DNA of 21,342 nucleotides, taken from positions 1 to 21,342 of the forward strand of contig JAPSKJ010000015.1 of NCBI GenBank assembly GCA_031177735.1. The letters are read 5' to 3'. A model generated the notes under the pieces. That model had not been told where the DNA came from, made no database searches, and worked only from the letters and a program-made list of their open reading frames with translations. Positions within the stretch are counted from its first letter, which is position 1; each line of letters begins with the position of its first letter. The translations under genes and the position numbers were made by a program. Shown one piece after another: positions 1 through 6,669 of this stretch. The DNA comes from Nocardioides sp. (GTDB taxonomy: Bacteria; Actinomycetota; Actinomycetes; Propionibacteriales; Nocardioidaceae).

Positions 1-39
1 CCGGACCAGGGTCGGTCGGCCGCTGAAGGGACCGGCCGG

Positions 40-2346
40 TCAGCCGGAGATGGTCGCCTCCGCGTGGGAGGACGCGTCGGCCGGCACCTGGCCGCCGCCC
101 CCGGCGGTGGCGGGCTCCAGACGGACGACGATCGACTTCGAGGTGGGCGTGTTGGAGTGGTCGGCGACCGAGTCCAGCGGCACGAGCACGTTGGTCTCCG
201 GGAAGTACGCCGCCGCGCAGCCCGGCGTGGTCGGGTAGCTGACCACGCGCATCCCGCGCAGGCGGCGCTCGCCGTCGTCCCAGACGGAGACCAGGTCGAC
301 CAGGTCGCCGTCGGCGATGCCGAGTGCGCGCAGATCGCCGGGGTTGACGAACACGACGTGACGGCCGCCGGTGATGCCCCGGTAGCGGTCGTCGTACCCG
401 TAGACCGTGGTGTTGAACTGGTCGTGCGAGCGGATCGTCTGCAGCAGCAGATGACCCTCCGGCACCTCCACGGTGACCAGGTCGTTGACGTAGAAGTTGG
501 CCTTGCCGGTGTGGGTCGGGAACTCCAAGGAGTCGCGGGGCGGGCTGGGCAGCTGGAACCCGCCGGGGCGCTGGACGCGCTCGGCGAAGGCGTGGAAGCC
601 GGGCACGACGTGGCTGATGTGGCGGCGGATGCGCTCGTAGTCCTGACTCATCCCACGCCAGTCGATCTCCTCGCTGCCGAAGAGCGCGTCGGCGATGCCG
701 CACACGATCTGCACCTCGCTGCGCAGCTGCTCGGAGCCGGGCCGCAGGTTGCCCCGCGAGGCGTGCACCATGCTCATGGAGTCCTCGACCGTCACGAACT
801 GCTCGCCGACGTCGGTGATGTCACGCTCGGTGCGCCCCAGGCACGGCAGGATCAGCGCCTCCCGGCCATGGTGCAGGTGCGAGCGGTTGAGCTTCGTCGC
901 GATCCCGACCGACAGACCGACCCGCTCCATCGCCTTGGTGGTCACGGTCGTGTCGGGCGTGGCGACGGTGAAGTTGCCGCCCAGCGCGACGAAGACGTCG
1001 ACGAGGCCGTCGCGCATCGCGCGGATGGCGCCGACCGTGTCGACGCCGTGCTCGCGCGGCGGGTCGAAGCCGAACTCGTCGCGGATCGCGTCGAGGAAGG
1101 AGTCGGGCATCTTCTCCCAGATGCCCATGGTCCGGTCGCCCTGGACGTTGCTGTGGCCGCGGATCGGCGCGGGCCCCGCCCCGGGGCGCCCGATGTTGCC
1201 GCGCAGGAGCAGGAAGCTGGTGATCTCGCGGATCGCGGCGACGGCGTTCTTGTGCTGCGTCAACCCCATCGCCCAGCAGACGATGACCCGGTCGGAGGCG
1301 ACGACGTCATCGGCGAGGCGCTCGATCTCGGCGCGGCTGATACCGCTGTGGGCCTCGATCGTCGCCCAGTCGAGCGCCGCCCACGCGGCCGCCGCGTCGG
1401 CGTACCCGTCGGTGTAGCGCTCGATGAAGTCGTGGTCGACCGCGTCCCGCTCGACCAGCACCTTGTTGAGCCCGGCGAAGAGCGCGAGGTCGCCGGCCAG
1501 CCGGACCGGGACGTGCCGGTCGGCGATCTTGGTGCCGACGCCGGAGAGCCCCCGCACGGTCTGGGGATTGCGGAAGCGCACCAGCCCGGCCTCCGGGAGG
1601 GGGTTGATCGAGATGATCCGCGCGCCGTGCTCGCGGGCCTCCTCCAAGGCGGTGAGCATCCGCGGGTGGTTGGTGCCGGGGTTCTGCCCGGCGATGAGGA
1701 TGAGCCGCGACTCCCGGGCGATGTCGTCATAGGTGACGGTGCCCTTGCCGACGCCGATCGTCTGCACCAGCGCGGTGCCGCTCGACTCGTGGCACATGTT
1801 GGAGCAGTCGGGCATGTTGTTGGTGCCGAGCCGGCGGGCGAGGAGCTGGTAGACGAACGCCGCCTCGTTGGAGGCGCGGCCGCTGGTGTAGAACACCGCG
1901 CGGTCGGGGTCGGGCATCGCGCGCAGCCGGTCGGCGACGAGGCGGAAGGCGTCGTCCCAGCCGATGGGTTCGTAGTGGGTGCCGCCCGGCGGGAGGTACA
2001 TCGGCTCGGTCAGCCGGCCCTGCTTCTCCAACCAGTGGTCGTCGTGCTCGAGCAGGTCGGCCACGGAGTGCTGGGTGAAGAACTCGCGGCCGACCCGCTT
2101 GCGGGTGGCCTCCCAGGCGACCGCCTTCGCGCCGTTCTCGCAGAACTCCGCGGCCTTGCGGCGGTCGGGGTCGGGCCAGGCGCACGAAGGGCAGTCGAAC
2201 CCGTCGACGTGGTTCATCTTCAGCAGCGTCCGCGCGGTCCGGGCGGGACCCATCTCGGCCATCGCGTGCTTCATCGACCAGTAGATCCCGGGCAGGCCGA
2301 CCGCCGACTTCTCCGGCTCCTCGACCTCCAGATGCTCCTCCGCCAT
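40..2346 (-). CDS. FdhF/YdeP-family molybdopterin oxidoreductase, 768 aa
   Basis: This is a large molybdopterin (bis-MGD) oxidoreductase of the formate-dehydrogenase-alpha-like YdeP group. The length fits that family. N-terminal cysteines C52 and C55 (CPSC) with C69 are possible iron-sulfur ligands. The segment around residues 175-190 (NNMPDCSNMCHESSG) matches the region that carries the molybdenum-ligating Cys/Sec in formate dehydrogenases, with C185 in MCHES as the likely metal ligand. The molybdopterin domain continues to about residue 640 and a C-terminal dinucleotide-binding domain follows. The open frame extends further upstream, but the ATG at 2346 is chosen because homologs start near it and a TACCGT box lies 7 nt before it. 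There is no adjacent beta subunit, cytochrome or NADH-binding gene, so the electron partner and true substrate are unknown. Divergent fdhD supports a sulfurated Mo cofactor. Calling it a formate dehydrogenase would go too far. Confidence 0.88.
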   Translation of the reverse strand: MAEEHLEVEEPEKSAVGLPGIYWSMKHAMAEMGPARTARTLLKMNHVDGFDCPSCAWPDPDRRKAAEFCENGAKAVAWEATRKRVGREFFTQHSVADLLEHDDHWLEKQGRLTEPMYLPPGGTHYEPIGWDDAFRLVADRLRAMPDPDRAVFYTSGRASNEAAFVYQLLARRLGTNNMPDCSNMCHESSGTALVQTIGVGKGTVTYDDIARESRLILIAGQNPGTNHPRMLTALEEAREHGARIISINPLPEAGLVRFRNPQTVRGLSGVGTKIADRHVPVRLAGDLALFAGLNKVLVERDAVDHDFIERYTDGYADAAAAWAALDWATIEAHSGISRAEIERLADDVVASDRVIVCWAMGLTQHKNAVAAIREITSFLLLRGNIGRPGAGPAPIRGHSNVQGDRTMGIWEKMPDSFLDAIRDEFGFDPPREHGVDTVGAIRAMRDGLVDVFVALGGNFTVATPDTTVTTKAMERVGLSVGIATKLNRSHLHHGREALILPCLGRTERDITDVGEQFVTVEDSMSMVHASRGNLRPGSEQLRSEVQIVCGIADALFGSEEIDWRGMSQDYERIRRHISHVVPGFHAFAERVQRPGGFQLPSPPRDSLEFPTHTGKANFYVNDLVTVEVPEGHLLLQTIRSHDQFNTTVYGYDDRYRGITGGRHVVFVNPGDLRALGIADGDLVDLVSVWDDGERRLRGMRVVSYPTTPGCAAAYFPETNVLVPLDSVADHSNTPTSKSIVVRLEPATAGGGGQVPADASSHAEATISG

Positions 2347-2353
2347 ACCCGTG

Positions 2354-2359
2354 ACGGTA
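2354..2359 (-). promoter_or_regulatory. -10-like box of the YdeP-like gene (leaderless start)
   Basis: On the minus strand TACCGT lies 7 nt before the ATG at 2346, with no Shine-Dalgarno sequence between. This geometry matches leaderless actinobacterial transcripts. No convincing -35 is visible. Confidence 0.5.
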
Positions 2360-2397
2360 TCCCGCCTTCGCCTCCGCAGAACCCTGGCGCACGGCGT

Positions 2398-2403
2398 TAG
2401 GGT
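2398..2403 (+). promoter_or_regulatory. -10-like box of fdhD (leaderless start)
   Basis: TAGGGT lies 7 nt before the ATG at 2411, and there is no Shine-Dalgarno sequence. It shares the 64-bp divergent spacer (2347-2410) with the promoter of the YdeP-like oxidoreductase, so both genes could respond to one regulator. This is inferred from spacing and motif only. Confidence 0.5.
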
Positions 2404-2410
2404 GAGCGAC

Positions 2411-3190
2411 ATGGCGGTCATGACCACCCGCCGCGCGATCGAGCGGCGCGGCCGGCAGACTCCCGACGACCTCGCCGTGGAGTCGCCACTCGTGCTGGCC
2501 CTCGACGGCGCGGCCATCGCCACCCTGATGCGTACGCCGGGACACGACCTCGAGCTCGCCGCCGGATGGCTGTGCGTGGAGTCGGGGGTGACCGGTCCGC
2601 AGGACATCGTCCAGCTGCGGTCCTGCCGGGAGGACGACACCGACCGCGTGCACCTCGCGCTGCGCGCCGGCGTGGCTCCGCCCCGGCCGCGGGCGTTCGT
2701 GACCAGCGCCGCCTGCGGCGTCTGCTCGGCGGACGTGCTCGACCTGGCGCCGCTGCGCCGGGCGCGACCGCACTCCGAGGACTGGACGGTCGAGCGCTCC
2801 GTGCTGGCGGTGCTCCCGGACCGGCTCCGCGAACGCCAACGGGCCTTCGCCCGCACCGGAGGAGTGCACGCCGCCGCCCTCGCCACGCCGACCGGGGAGC
2901 TCGTCGCCGCCTTCGAGGACGTCGGGCGGCACAACGCCGTCGACAAGGTCGTCGGCCGGGCGCTCCTCGACGGCCTGCTGCCGGCCACCGACCACCTGCT
3001 CGTGGTCAGCGGCCGGGTCTCCTTCGAGATCGTGCAGAAGGCCGTCGCGGCCAGCGTGGCCGGGATCGTGGCCGTCTCCGCACCCACCTCGCTCGCGGTG
3101 GACCTGGCCCGCGAGCACGGCCTGCTGCTCGCCGGGATGGTGCGCCAGGACGGCCTCAACATCTACGCCGGTGGCGAGTGGGTCCGGTGA
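2411..3190 (+). CDS. fdhD: FdhD, sulfur carrier for Mo-cofactor sulfuration, 259 aa
   Basis: FdhD passes sulfur from a cysteine desulfurase to the bis-MGD cofactor of formate-dehydrogenase-like enzymes. The sequence shows the family's CxxC pair as CGVC at residues 102-105 (AACGVCS). It also shows the conserved AFEDVGRHNAVDKVVG segment in the second half and the SGRVSFEIVQKA stretch near the C terminus. The ATG at 2411 is preferred over an in-frame GTG at 2351 because a TAGGGT box sits 7 nt upstream of it. Another ATG lies 9 nt downstream. The gene diverges from the molybdenum oxidoreductase that is its most likely client. Its TGA overlaps the GTG of the next gene (GTGA), so the thioesterase is co-translated. 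Confidence 0.95.
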   Translation: MAVMTTRRAIERRGRQTPDDLAVESPLVLALDGAAIATLMRTPGHDLELAAGWLCVESGVTGPQDIVQLRSCREDDTDRVHLALRAGVAPPRPRAFVTSAACGVCSADVLDLAPLRRARPHSEDWTVERSVLAVLPDRLRERQRAFARTGGVHAAALATPTGELVAAFEDVGRHNAVDKVVGRALLDGLLPATDHLLVVSGRVSFEIVQKAVAASVAGIVAVSAPTSLAVDLAREHGLLLAGMVRQDGLNIYAGGEWVR

Positions 3191-3666
3191 AGCGCGCAGG
3201 GGCCGACATCGACATGGAGAAGGCGCTGCAGGACCAGTACTTCGCCCATATGGCGTGTTTCGGCTGCGGACCCGCCAACCCGGACGGGCTGCGGCTCAAG
3301 AGCTTCCTGGCCGACGACGGCACCGTGGTGGCGTCGTTCACCCCGTGGCCCGAGCACGACAACGGGTTGGGCTACCTCAACGGCGGGATCATCGCCACCG
3401 TGCTCGACTGCCACAGCGGGATCACGGTCACCCACGCGGCGTACTCCCGCGGGTGGCCGGCGCTGCCCGGCGTGCCGCTGCCGTACGTGACCGCGGGCCT
3501 CGACGTGCGCTACCGGCGGCCGGCGCCGCTCACCGACACCGTCTCGCTGGTGGCCGAGATCCGTGAGGCGAGCGAGCCCGAGATCGTCTGCCACGTCCGG
3601 CTGGAGTGGGACGGCAAGACCCGCGCCGAGGCCGACGCGGTCTGGAAGCGGTGGCGGCCCCGCTGA
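3187..3666 (+). CDS. PaaI-family hotdog thioesterase, 159 aa
   Basis: This is a single hotdog-fold acyl-CoA thioesterase-like protein. The N-terminal FGCGPANPDGLRL signature (about residues 25-37) and YLNGGIIATVLDCHSG (about 63-78, with the usual catalytic-region Asp at 74) are typical of the PaaI branch. A beta-rich C-terminal half (YVTAGLDVRYRRPAPL) follows. The chosen GTG start overlaps the fdhD stop as GTGA. An internal ATG at 3214 is an alternative that would give 150 aa; neither has a strong Shine-Dalgarno sequence. The substrate cannot be read from the sequence. Coupling to fdhD may be only an operon convenience. Confidence 0.85.
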   Translation: MKRAGADIDMEKALQDQYFAHMACFGCGPANPDGLRLKSFLADDGTVVASFTPWPEHDNGLGYLNGGIIATVLDCHSGITVTHAAYSRGWPALPGVPLPYVTAGLDVRYRRPAPLTDTVSLVAEIREASEPEIVCHVRLEWDGKTRAEADAVWKRWRPR

Positions 3667-3690
3667 GCACCGGCCGACCCCGACCGGTGC
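3667..3690. terminator. Bidirectional hairpin between convergent genes
   Basis: A perfect 7-bp inverted repeat (GCACCGG and CCGGTGC, 10-nt loop) begins directly after the thioesterase stop and ends 10 nt before the carbonic anhydrase stop on the other strand. It has no T-tract, as is common in high-GC actinobacteria. Its position between convergent genes supports a role as a shared terminator. Confidence 0.5.
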
Positions 3691-3700
3691 GCTCCGAGCC

Positions 3701-4204
3701 TCAGACGTGCTGGGTGAGGCGGCCGCTGTCGACGTCGTAGATGAAACCGCCGACCTTGACGGTGTCGGGGATGAGCGGGTGGGAGCGGACCTTCGAGACG
3801 TCCTCGGCCAGCGCCCGCACCTGGTCCTCGACGACGTGGAACGGCTGCCAGGACGCGTCCACCCCGGCCGAGGCCGTCACCTTGGCACGGATCTCCGCCT
3901 CGGAGTTGCTCGCCACCGCGCAGCGGGTGTGCGGGATGACCAGCACGCGCTGCACGTTGAGCAGGTGCGCGCCCATGACCAGCGCCTCCAGCGCCTGCGG
4001 GGTCACCCGCCCGCCGGGGTTGCGGAAGATCTTGGCGTCGCCCGGCTTCAGACCCACCATCCCGAGCGGGTCGATCCGGCTGTCCATGCAGGTCACGATC
4101 GCCACGCCGGCGCGGGCGACACCGTCGAAGCCGCCGTACTCGAAGTCGGTGGCGTAGGTGTCGTTGGCGGCGAGCAGGTCAGCGAAGTCGTCCGTAGCAA
4201 CCAT
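3701..4204 (-). CDS. Beta-class carbonic anhydrase, 167 aa
   Basis: This enzyme interconverts CO2 and bicarbonate using zinc. The zinc ligands of the beta class are all visible: C39 and D41 in the CMDSR motif (with R43), then H92 and C95 in PHTRC. The GDAKIFRNPGG segment (residues 55-65) is also characteristic. The short length resembles the small actinobacterial beta-carbonic anhydrases of the M. tuberculosis Rv1284 type. The ATG at 4204 is supported by a promoter-like TAATTT 7 nt upstream. No Shine-Dalgarno sequence is present, so the message is probably leaderless. It lies 10 nt downstream of the MFS gene on the same strand but appears to have its own promoter. Confidence in the function is high. 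Confidence 0.95.
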   Translation of the reverse strand: MVATDDFADLLAANDTYATDFEYGGFDGVARAGVAIVTCMDSRIDPLGMVGLKPGDAKIFRNPGGRVTPQALEALVMGAHLLNVQRVLVIPHTRCAVASNSEAEIRAKVTASAGVDASWQPFHVVEDQVRALAEDVSKVRSHPLIPDTVKVGGFIYDVDSGRLTQHV

Positions 4205-4211
4205 GGGTCAG

Positions 4212-4240
4212 AAATTAGCGGACCCCACGAACCGCGTCAG
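4212..4240 (-). promoter_or_regulatory. Carbonic anhydrase promoter inside the end of the MFS gene
   Basis: On the minus strand CTGACG (4235-4240) is followed by a 17-nt spacer and TAATTT (4212-4217), 7 nt before the ATG at 4204. The hexamers match TTGACA at 4 of 6 and TATAAT at 4 of 6 positions. The -10 box contains the TAA stop codon of the upstream transporter gene. Confidence 0.6.
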
Positions 4241-5975
4241 CGGTGTCCACAGTGCGGGTCGGTGCACCGCGGAACAGCACCAGCGCGAGCAGCGCGGCGA
4301 CGCCGGCCACGACGGCCGCGCCGGTGAACACCGTCTGCTCCTGGGCGATGGCCGCCACCTGGAGCAGGTCGGTGAACTCGTCGCACCGGCTGGCCCCGCC
4401 GCAGACCTCGCGTACCGCAGGCAGGTCCGCCTGCTCGGCGTAGTAGCTGCGCAGACCCAGCGCGGTGAGCGCGGAGACGCCGACCAGCATCCCGACCATC
4501 CGGGCGACCACGACGAGCGCGCTGGTCAGGCCGTGCACGGCCGCGTCGGTGGTCGCCAGCACGGCGGCGTTGACCGGCGCCAGCGCGAGCCCGAACCCGA
4601 ACCCACCGACGACCAGCGGCACGGTCGCCGCGACGAGGTGCTCCAGGCTGTCCGGACCCCACTGCGCCATCAGCCAGAACGAGACGGCGGCCAGTCCCAT
4701 GCCCACGGCGGTGATCACACCGGCAGGCAGGCGCCGGAGCAGCAGGCCACCGGCCACCGCGCCCACCGGCAGCGCGAGCAGGAAGCGGACCAGCACGAGC
4801 GCGGCGAGCAGCTGGCTGTCGGCGTAGACGGTGGTGCGCGCGAAGAGCGGGATGTCGATGAGGGCGGCCACCAGCGCGGCGCCGACGAAGAAGCTCACCA
4901 CCACCGCGCCCCAGGCAGGAGTACGCCGCACGGCACCGGCGGGCACCAGCGGGTTGTCGGCGCGGCCCAGGTGCACGACGAACGCGACCGCGGCCAGGGT
5001 GGCGGCGAGGAGGTACCACCGGCCTTGCGGGGAGAACACCTCCACCTTCGGGTCGGCGGTCGCGAACGCCAGGATCACCCCGCCCAGCGCCACCGCCAGC
5101 AGCGTCGCGCCGAGCAGGTCGGCGTCGCGGGCGCTGCGAGCCCAGCCGCGGACGTCGACCAGCGGCCGCCGGGCGGTCAGGCAGCGGACGAGGAGCCCCA
5201 GGCCGGCCGCGATGGTGAGCAGCCCGAGGGGAGTGAGCCACCGGCCGTGGCCGACGACCGGCACGAAGAGCTGGCCCCAGGTGACGTCGCGCAGGATCGG
5301 GCCGGGCTCGACGCACACCAGCGCGCCGGCGAGCACGGTGAGCAGCGCGAGGGCGGAGCCGAGCCAGTCGGGTCGTCGTGACGGGGGCTCGCCGACTGCT
5401 ACCCGGTTCGACCGGTTCGACTGGCGGTCCCGTCCGATCGCCAGTGCGAGCAGTCCGCCGACGAGCACGTTGAGCACGAAGATCGCGCGCCAGTCGGTCA
5501 CCGCGAGGACCACCGCACCGAGCAGCGGGCCGGCCACGCTGCCGATCTCCTGGACCGCCGAGACGACCCCGAGCGGCACGCCACGCCGGTCGACGGGGTA
5601 GAGGTCGGCGACCAGCGCCAGGGTGGCCGGCACGAGCGCACCGCCGCCCAGTCCCTGGAGGAAGCGGCCGGTCACCATCGAGGGCAGGTCGTAGCACAGC
5701 GCGGTGATCAGGGACCCGATGGCGAACACGACCAGCCCCGCGCGCAACACCGGCACCCGGCCCCGCACGTCGGAGATGCGGCCGATGAGCGGCAGCATGG
5801 CGACGTACCCCAGCAGGAAGCCGGACAGGATCGGGGCCGCCTTCTGCAGCTGCTCCACCGAGAGCCCGACGCCGGTCATCATGTCGGGCAGCGCCAGCAC
5901 GACCACGTAGGTGTCGGCCGCTGCGAACGCCACCGCGACGGCCGCCAGGCCGAGCAGCAGCCGGGGCCGGCTCAC
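4215..5975 (-). CDS. MFS exporter, DHA2/P55-like, 586 aa
   Basis: This is a polytopic major-facilitator transporter with about 14 hydrophobic segments, as in the DHA2 drug:proton antiporter group. Motif A is clear in the TM2-TM3 loop (GRISDVRGR, residues 65-73). An antiporter-type GPLLG segment follows in TM5. TM1 carries D21 in AAADTYVVV, where the mycobacterial P55 (Rv1410c) family has a membrane acidic residue. The gene follows an LprG-like lipoprotein with a GTGA overlap, which is the LprG-P55 arrangement of mycobacteria where the pair moves triacylglycerides and glycolipids to the outer envelope. Lipid export is therefore more likely than a pure drug pump, but it is inferred from context. 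The cytoplasmic loop after TM6 carries a duplicated SNR tripeptide. Its stop codon lies in the carbonic anhydrase promoter. Confidence 0.88.
   Translation of the reverse strand: MSRPRLLLGLAAVAVAFAAADTYVVVLALPDMMTGVGLSVEQLQKAAPILSGFLLGYVAMLPLIGRISDVRGRVPVLRAGLVVFAIGSLITALCYDLPSMVTGRFLQGLGGGALVPATLALVADLYPVDRRGVPLGVVSAVQEIGSVAGPLLGAVVLAVTDWRAIFVLNVLVGGLLALAIGRDRQSNRSNRVAVGEPPSRRPDWLGSALALLTVLAGALVCVEPGPILRDVTWGQLFVPVVGHGRWLTPLGLLTIAAGLGLLVRCLTARRPLVDVRGWARSARDADLLGATLLAVALGGVILAFATADPKVEVFSPQGRWYLLAATLAAVAFVVHLGRADNPLVPAGAVRRTPAWGAVVVSFFVGAALVAALIDIPLFARTTVYADSQLLAALVLVRFLLALPVGAVAGGLLLRRLPAGVITAVGMGLAAVSFWLMAQWGPDSLEHLVAATVPLVVGGFGFGLALAPVNAAVLATTDAAVHGLTSALVVVARMVGMLVGVSALTALGLRSYYAEQADLPAVREVCGGASRCDEFTDLLQVAAIAQEQTVFTGAAVVAGVAALLALVLFRGAPTRTVDTADAVRGVR
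5404..5421. repeat. 9-bp tandem duplication in the MFS gene
   Basis: The nonamer CGGTTCGAC occurs twice in tandem and encodes a doubled Ser-Asn-Arg in the hydrophilic loop between transporter halves. It is in frame and probably a neutral slippage product. Confidence 0.7.
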
Positions 5976-6664
5976 GGCGCGGTGATCTCCTGCTCGGTGC
6001 CGTAGTCGTCGATCGTCACCGTGTAGGTGACCTCGCCTCTCCCGGCACCGTAGAACTCGCCGGTCAGCACGGCCTCGCGCAGCTCGCCGCTGTCACTGAT
6101 CGTGTACGTCGCCGCGAAGTCGCCCTCAGCGGTGGGGATGACCCCCGCGACGCTCTCGCCGGGCACCGTCCCGGTGTAGGTCGTCAGGATCTCGCTGTTG
6201 TCGGCCCCACCGCGCACCTGCTCGCCCTCCTCGACCCCGGTGGTGGCGGGCAGCAGGTCGGACAGGCCGCCCTCGTCGGCCAGCAGCGCCGCCGGGTCGG
6301 GTGCGCCGTACTCGGCGGGGTCGATCTGCTGCCAGCCGGTCGTGAGCGGGACCTGGGCGTGCACCACGCCGTCGACCGCGACGACCGGCACCTCCGGCTC
6401 GAACCCCAGGTAGCGCACGACGATCGTGCCCTCGAACGCCGGCGCGTCGGTGAGGACACCGTCGGCGGAGATGAGCCCGGTGACGTCCTCGGGCAGCTCG
6501 TCCGCGGTGAGTGAGAAGTGCACGCCGGTGGTCGCGTCGAGTGCCGCCTTGGCCTCCGTGAGCACGTCCGCGGGGGAGGAGCCGCCGTCCTCGCCGCCGT
6601 CGTCACCGGTGCAGCCGGCGACCAGCAGGAGAGCGCCGAGGGTCAGGGCGACGGTGCGCAGCAT
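5972..6664 (-). CDS. lprG: LprG/LppX-family lipoprotein, 230 aa
   Basis: This is a lipoprotein of the LppX/LprAFG family, whose members have a hydrophobic pocket that carries acylated lipids across the cell envelope. A short signal peptide ends in the lipobox LVAGC with lipidated C18. A Gly/Asp/Glu-rich linker follows, then one LprG-like domain: an alpha helix (ADVLTEAKAALDATTGVHFSLT) and a beta-sheet with characteristic VVAVDGVVHAQVP and GWQQIDPAEYG segments. The ATG at 6664 has GGAAGG 9 nt upstream and lies 5 nt after the parC stop. Its TGA overlaps the exporter start. Co-occurrence with a P55-like transporter makes LprG the most probable subtype. Confidence 0.88.
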   Translation of the reverse strand: MLRTVALTLGALLLVAGCTGDDGGEDGGSSPADVLTEAKAALDATTGVHFSLTADELPEDVTGLISADGVLTDAPAFEGTIVVRYLGFEPEVPVVAVDGVVHAQVPLTTGWQQIDPAEYGAPDPAALLADEGGLSDLLPATTGVEEGEQVRGGADNSEILTTYTGTVPGESVAGVIPTAEGDFAATYTISDSGELREAVLTGEFYGAGRGEVTYTVTIDDYGTEQEITAP

Positions 6665-6669
6665 GGCCG

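Noticed and set aside
10..41. GC-rich inverted repeat and 12-nt palindrome at the end of the YdeP-like gene
   Set aside because: Arms GGTCGGTC/GACCGGCC need a wobble and weaken on the gene's own strand. The window edge cuts off the context, so I do not call a terminator.
64..2400. A 778-codon open frame on the plus strand opposite the YdeP-like gene
   Set aside because: It is a shadow of high third-position GC: low-complexity, rich in Arg, Val, Asp and Gly, with no family resemblance, while the opposite strand encodes a clear enzyme.
2347..3162. N-terminal extension of the YdeP-like oxidoreductase to 3162
   Set aside because: The extension is antisense to fdhD, has no resemblance to the family, and a promoter-like box precedes the ATG at 2346.
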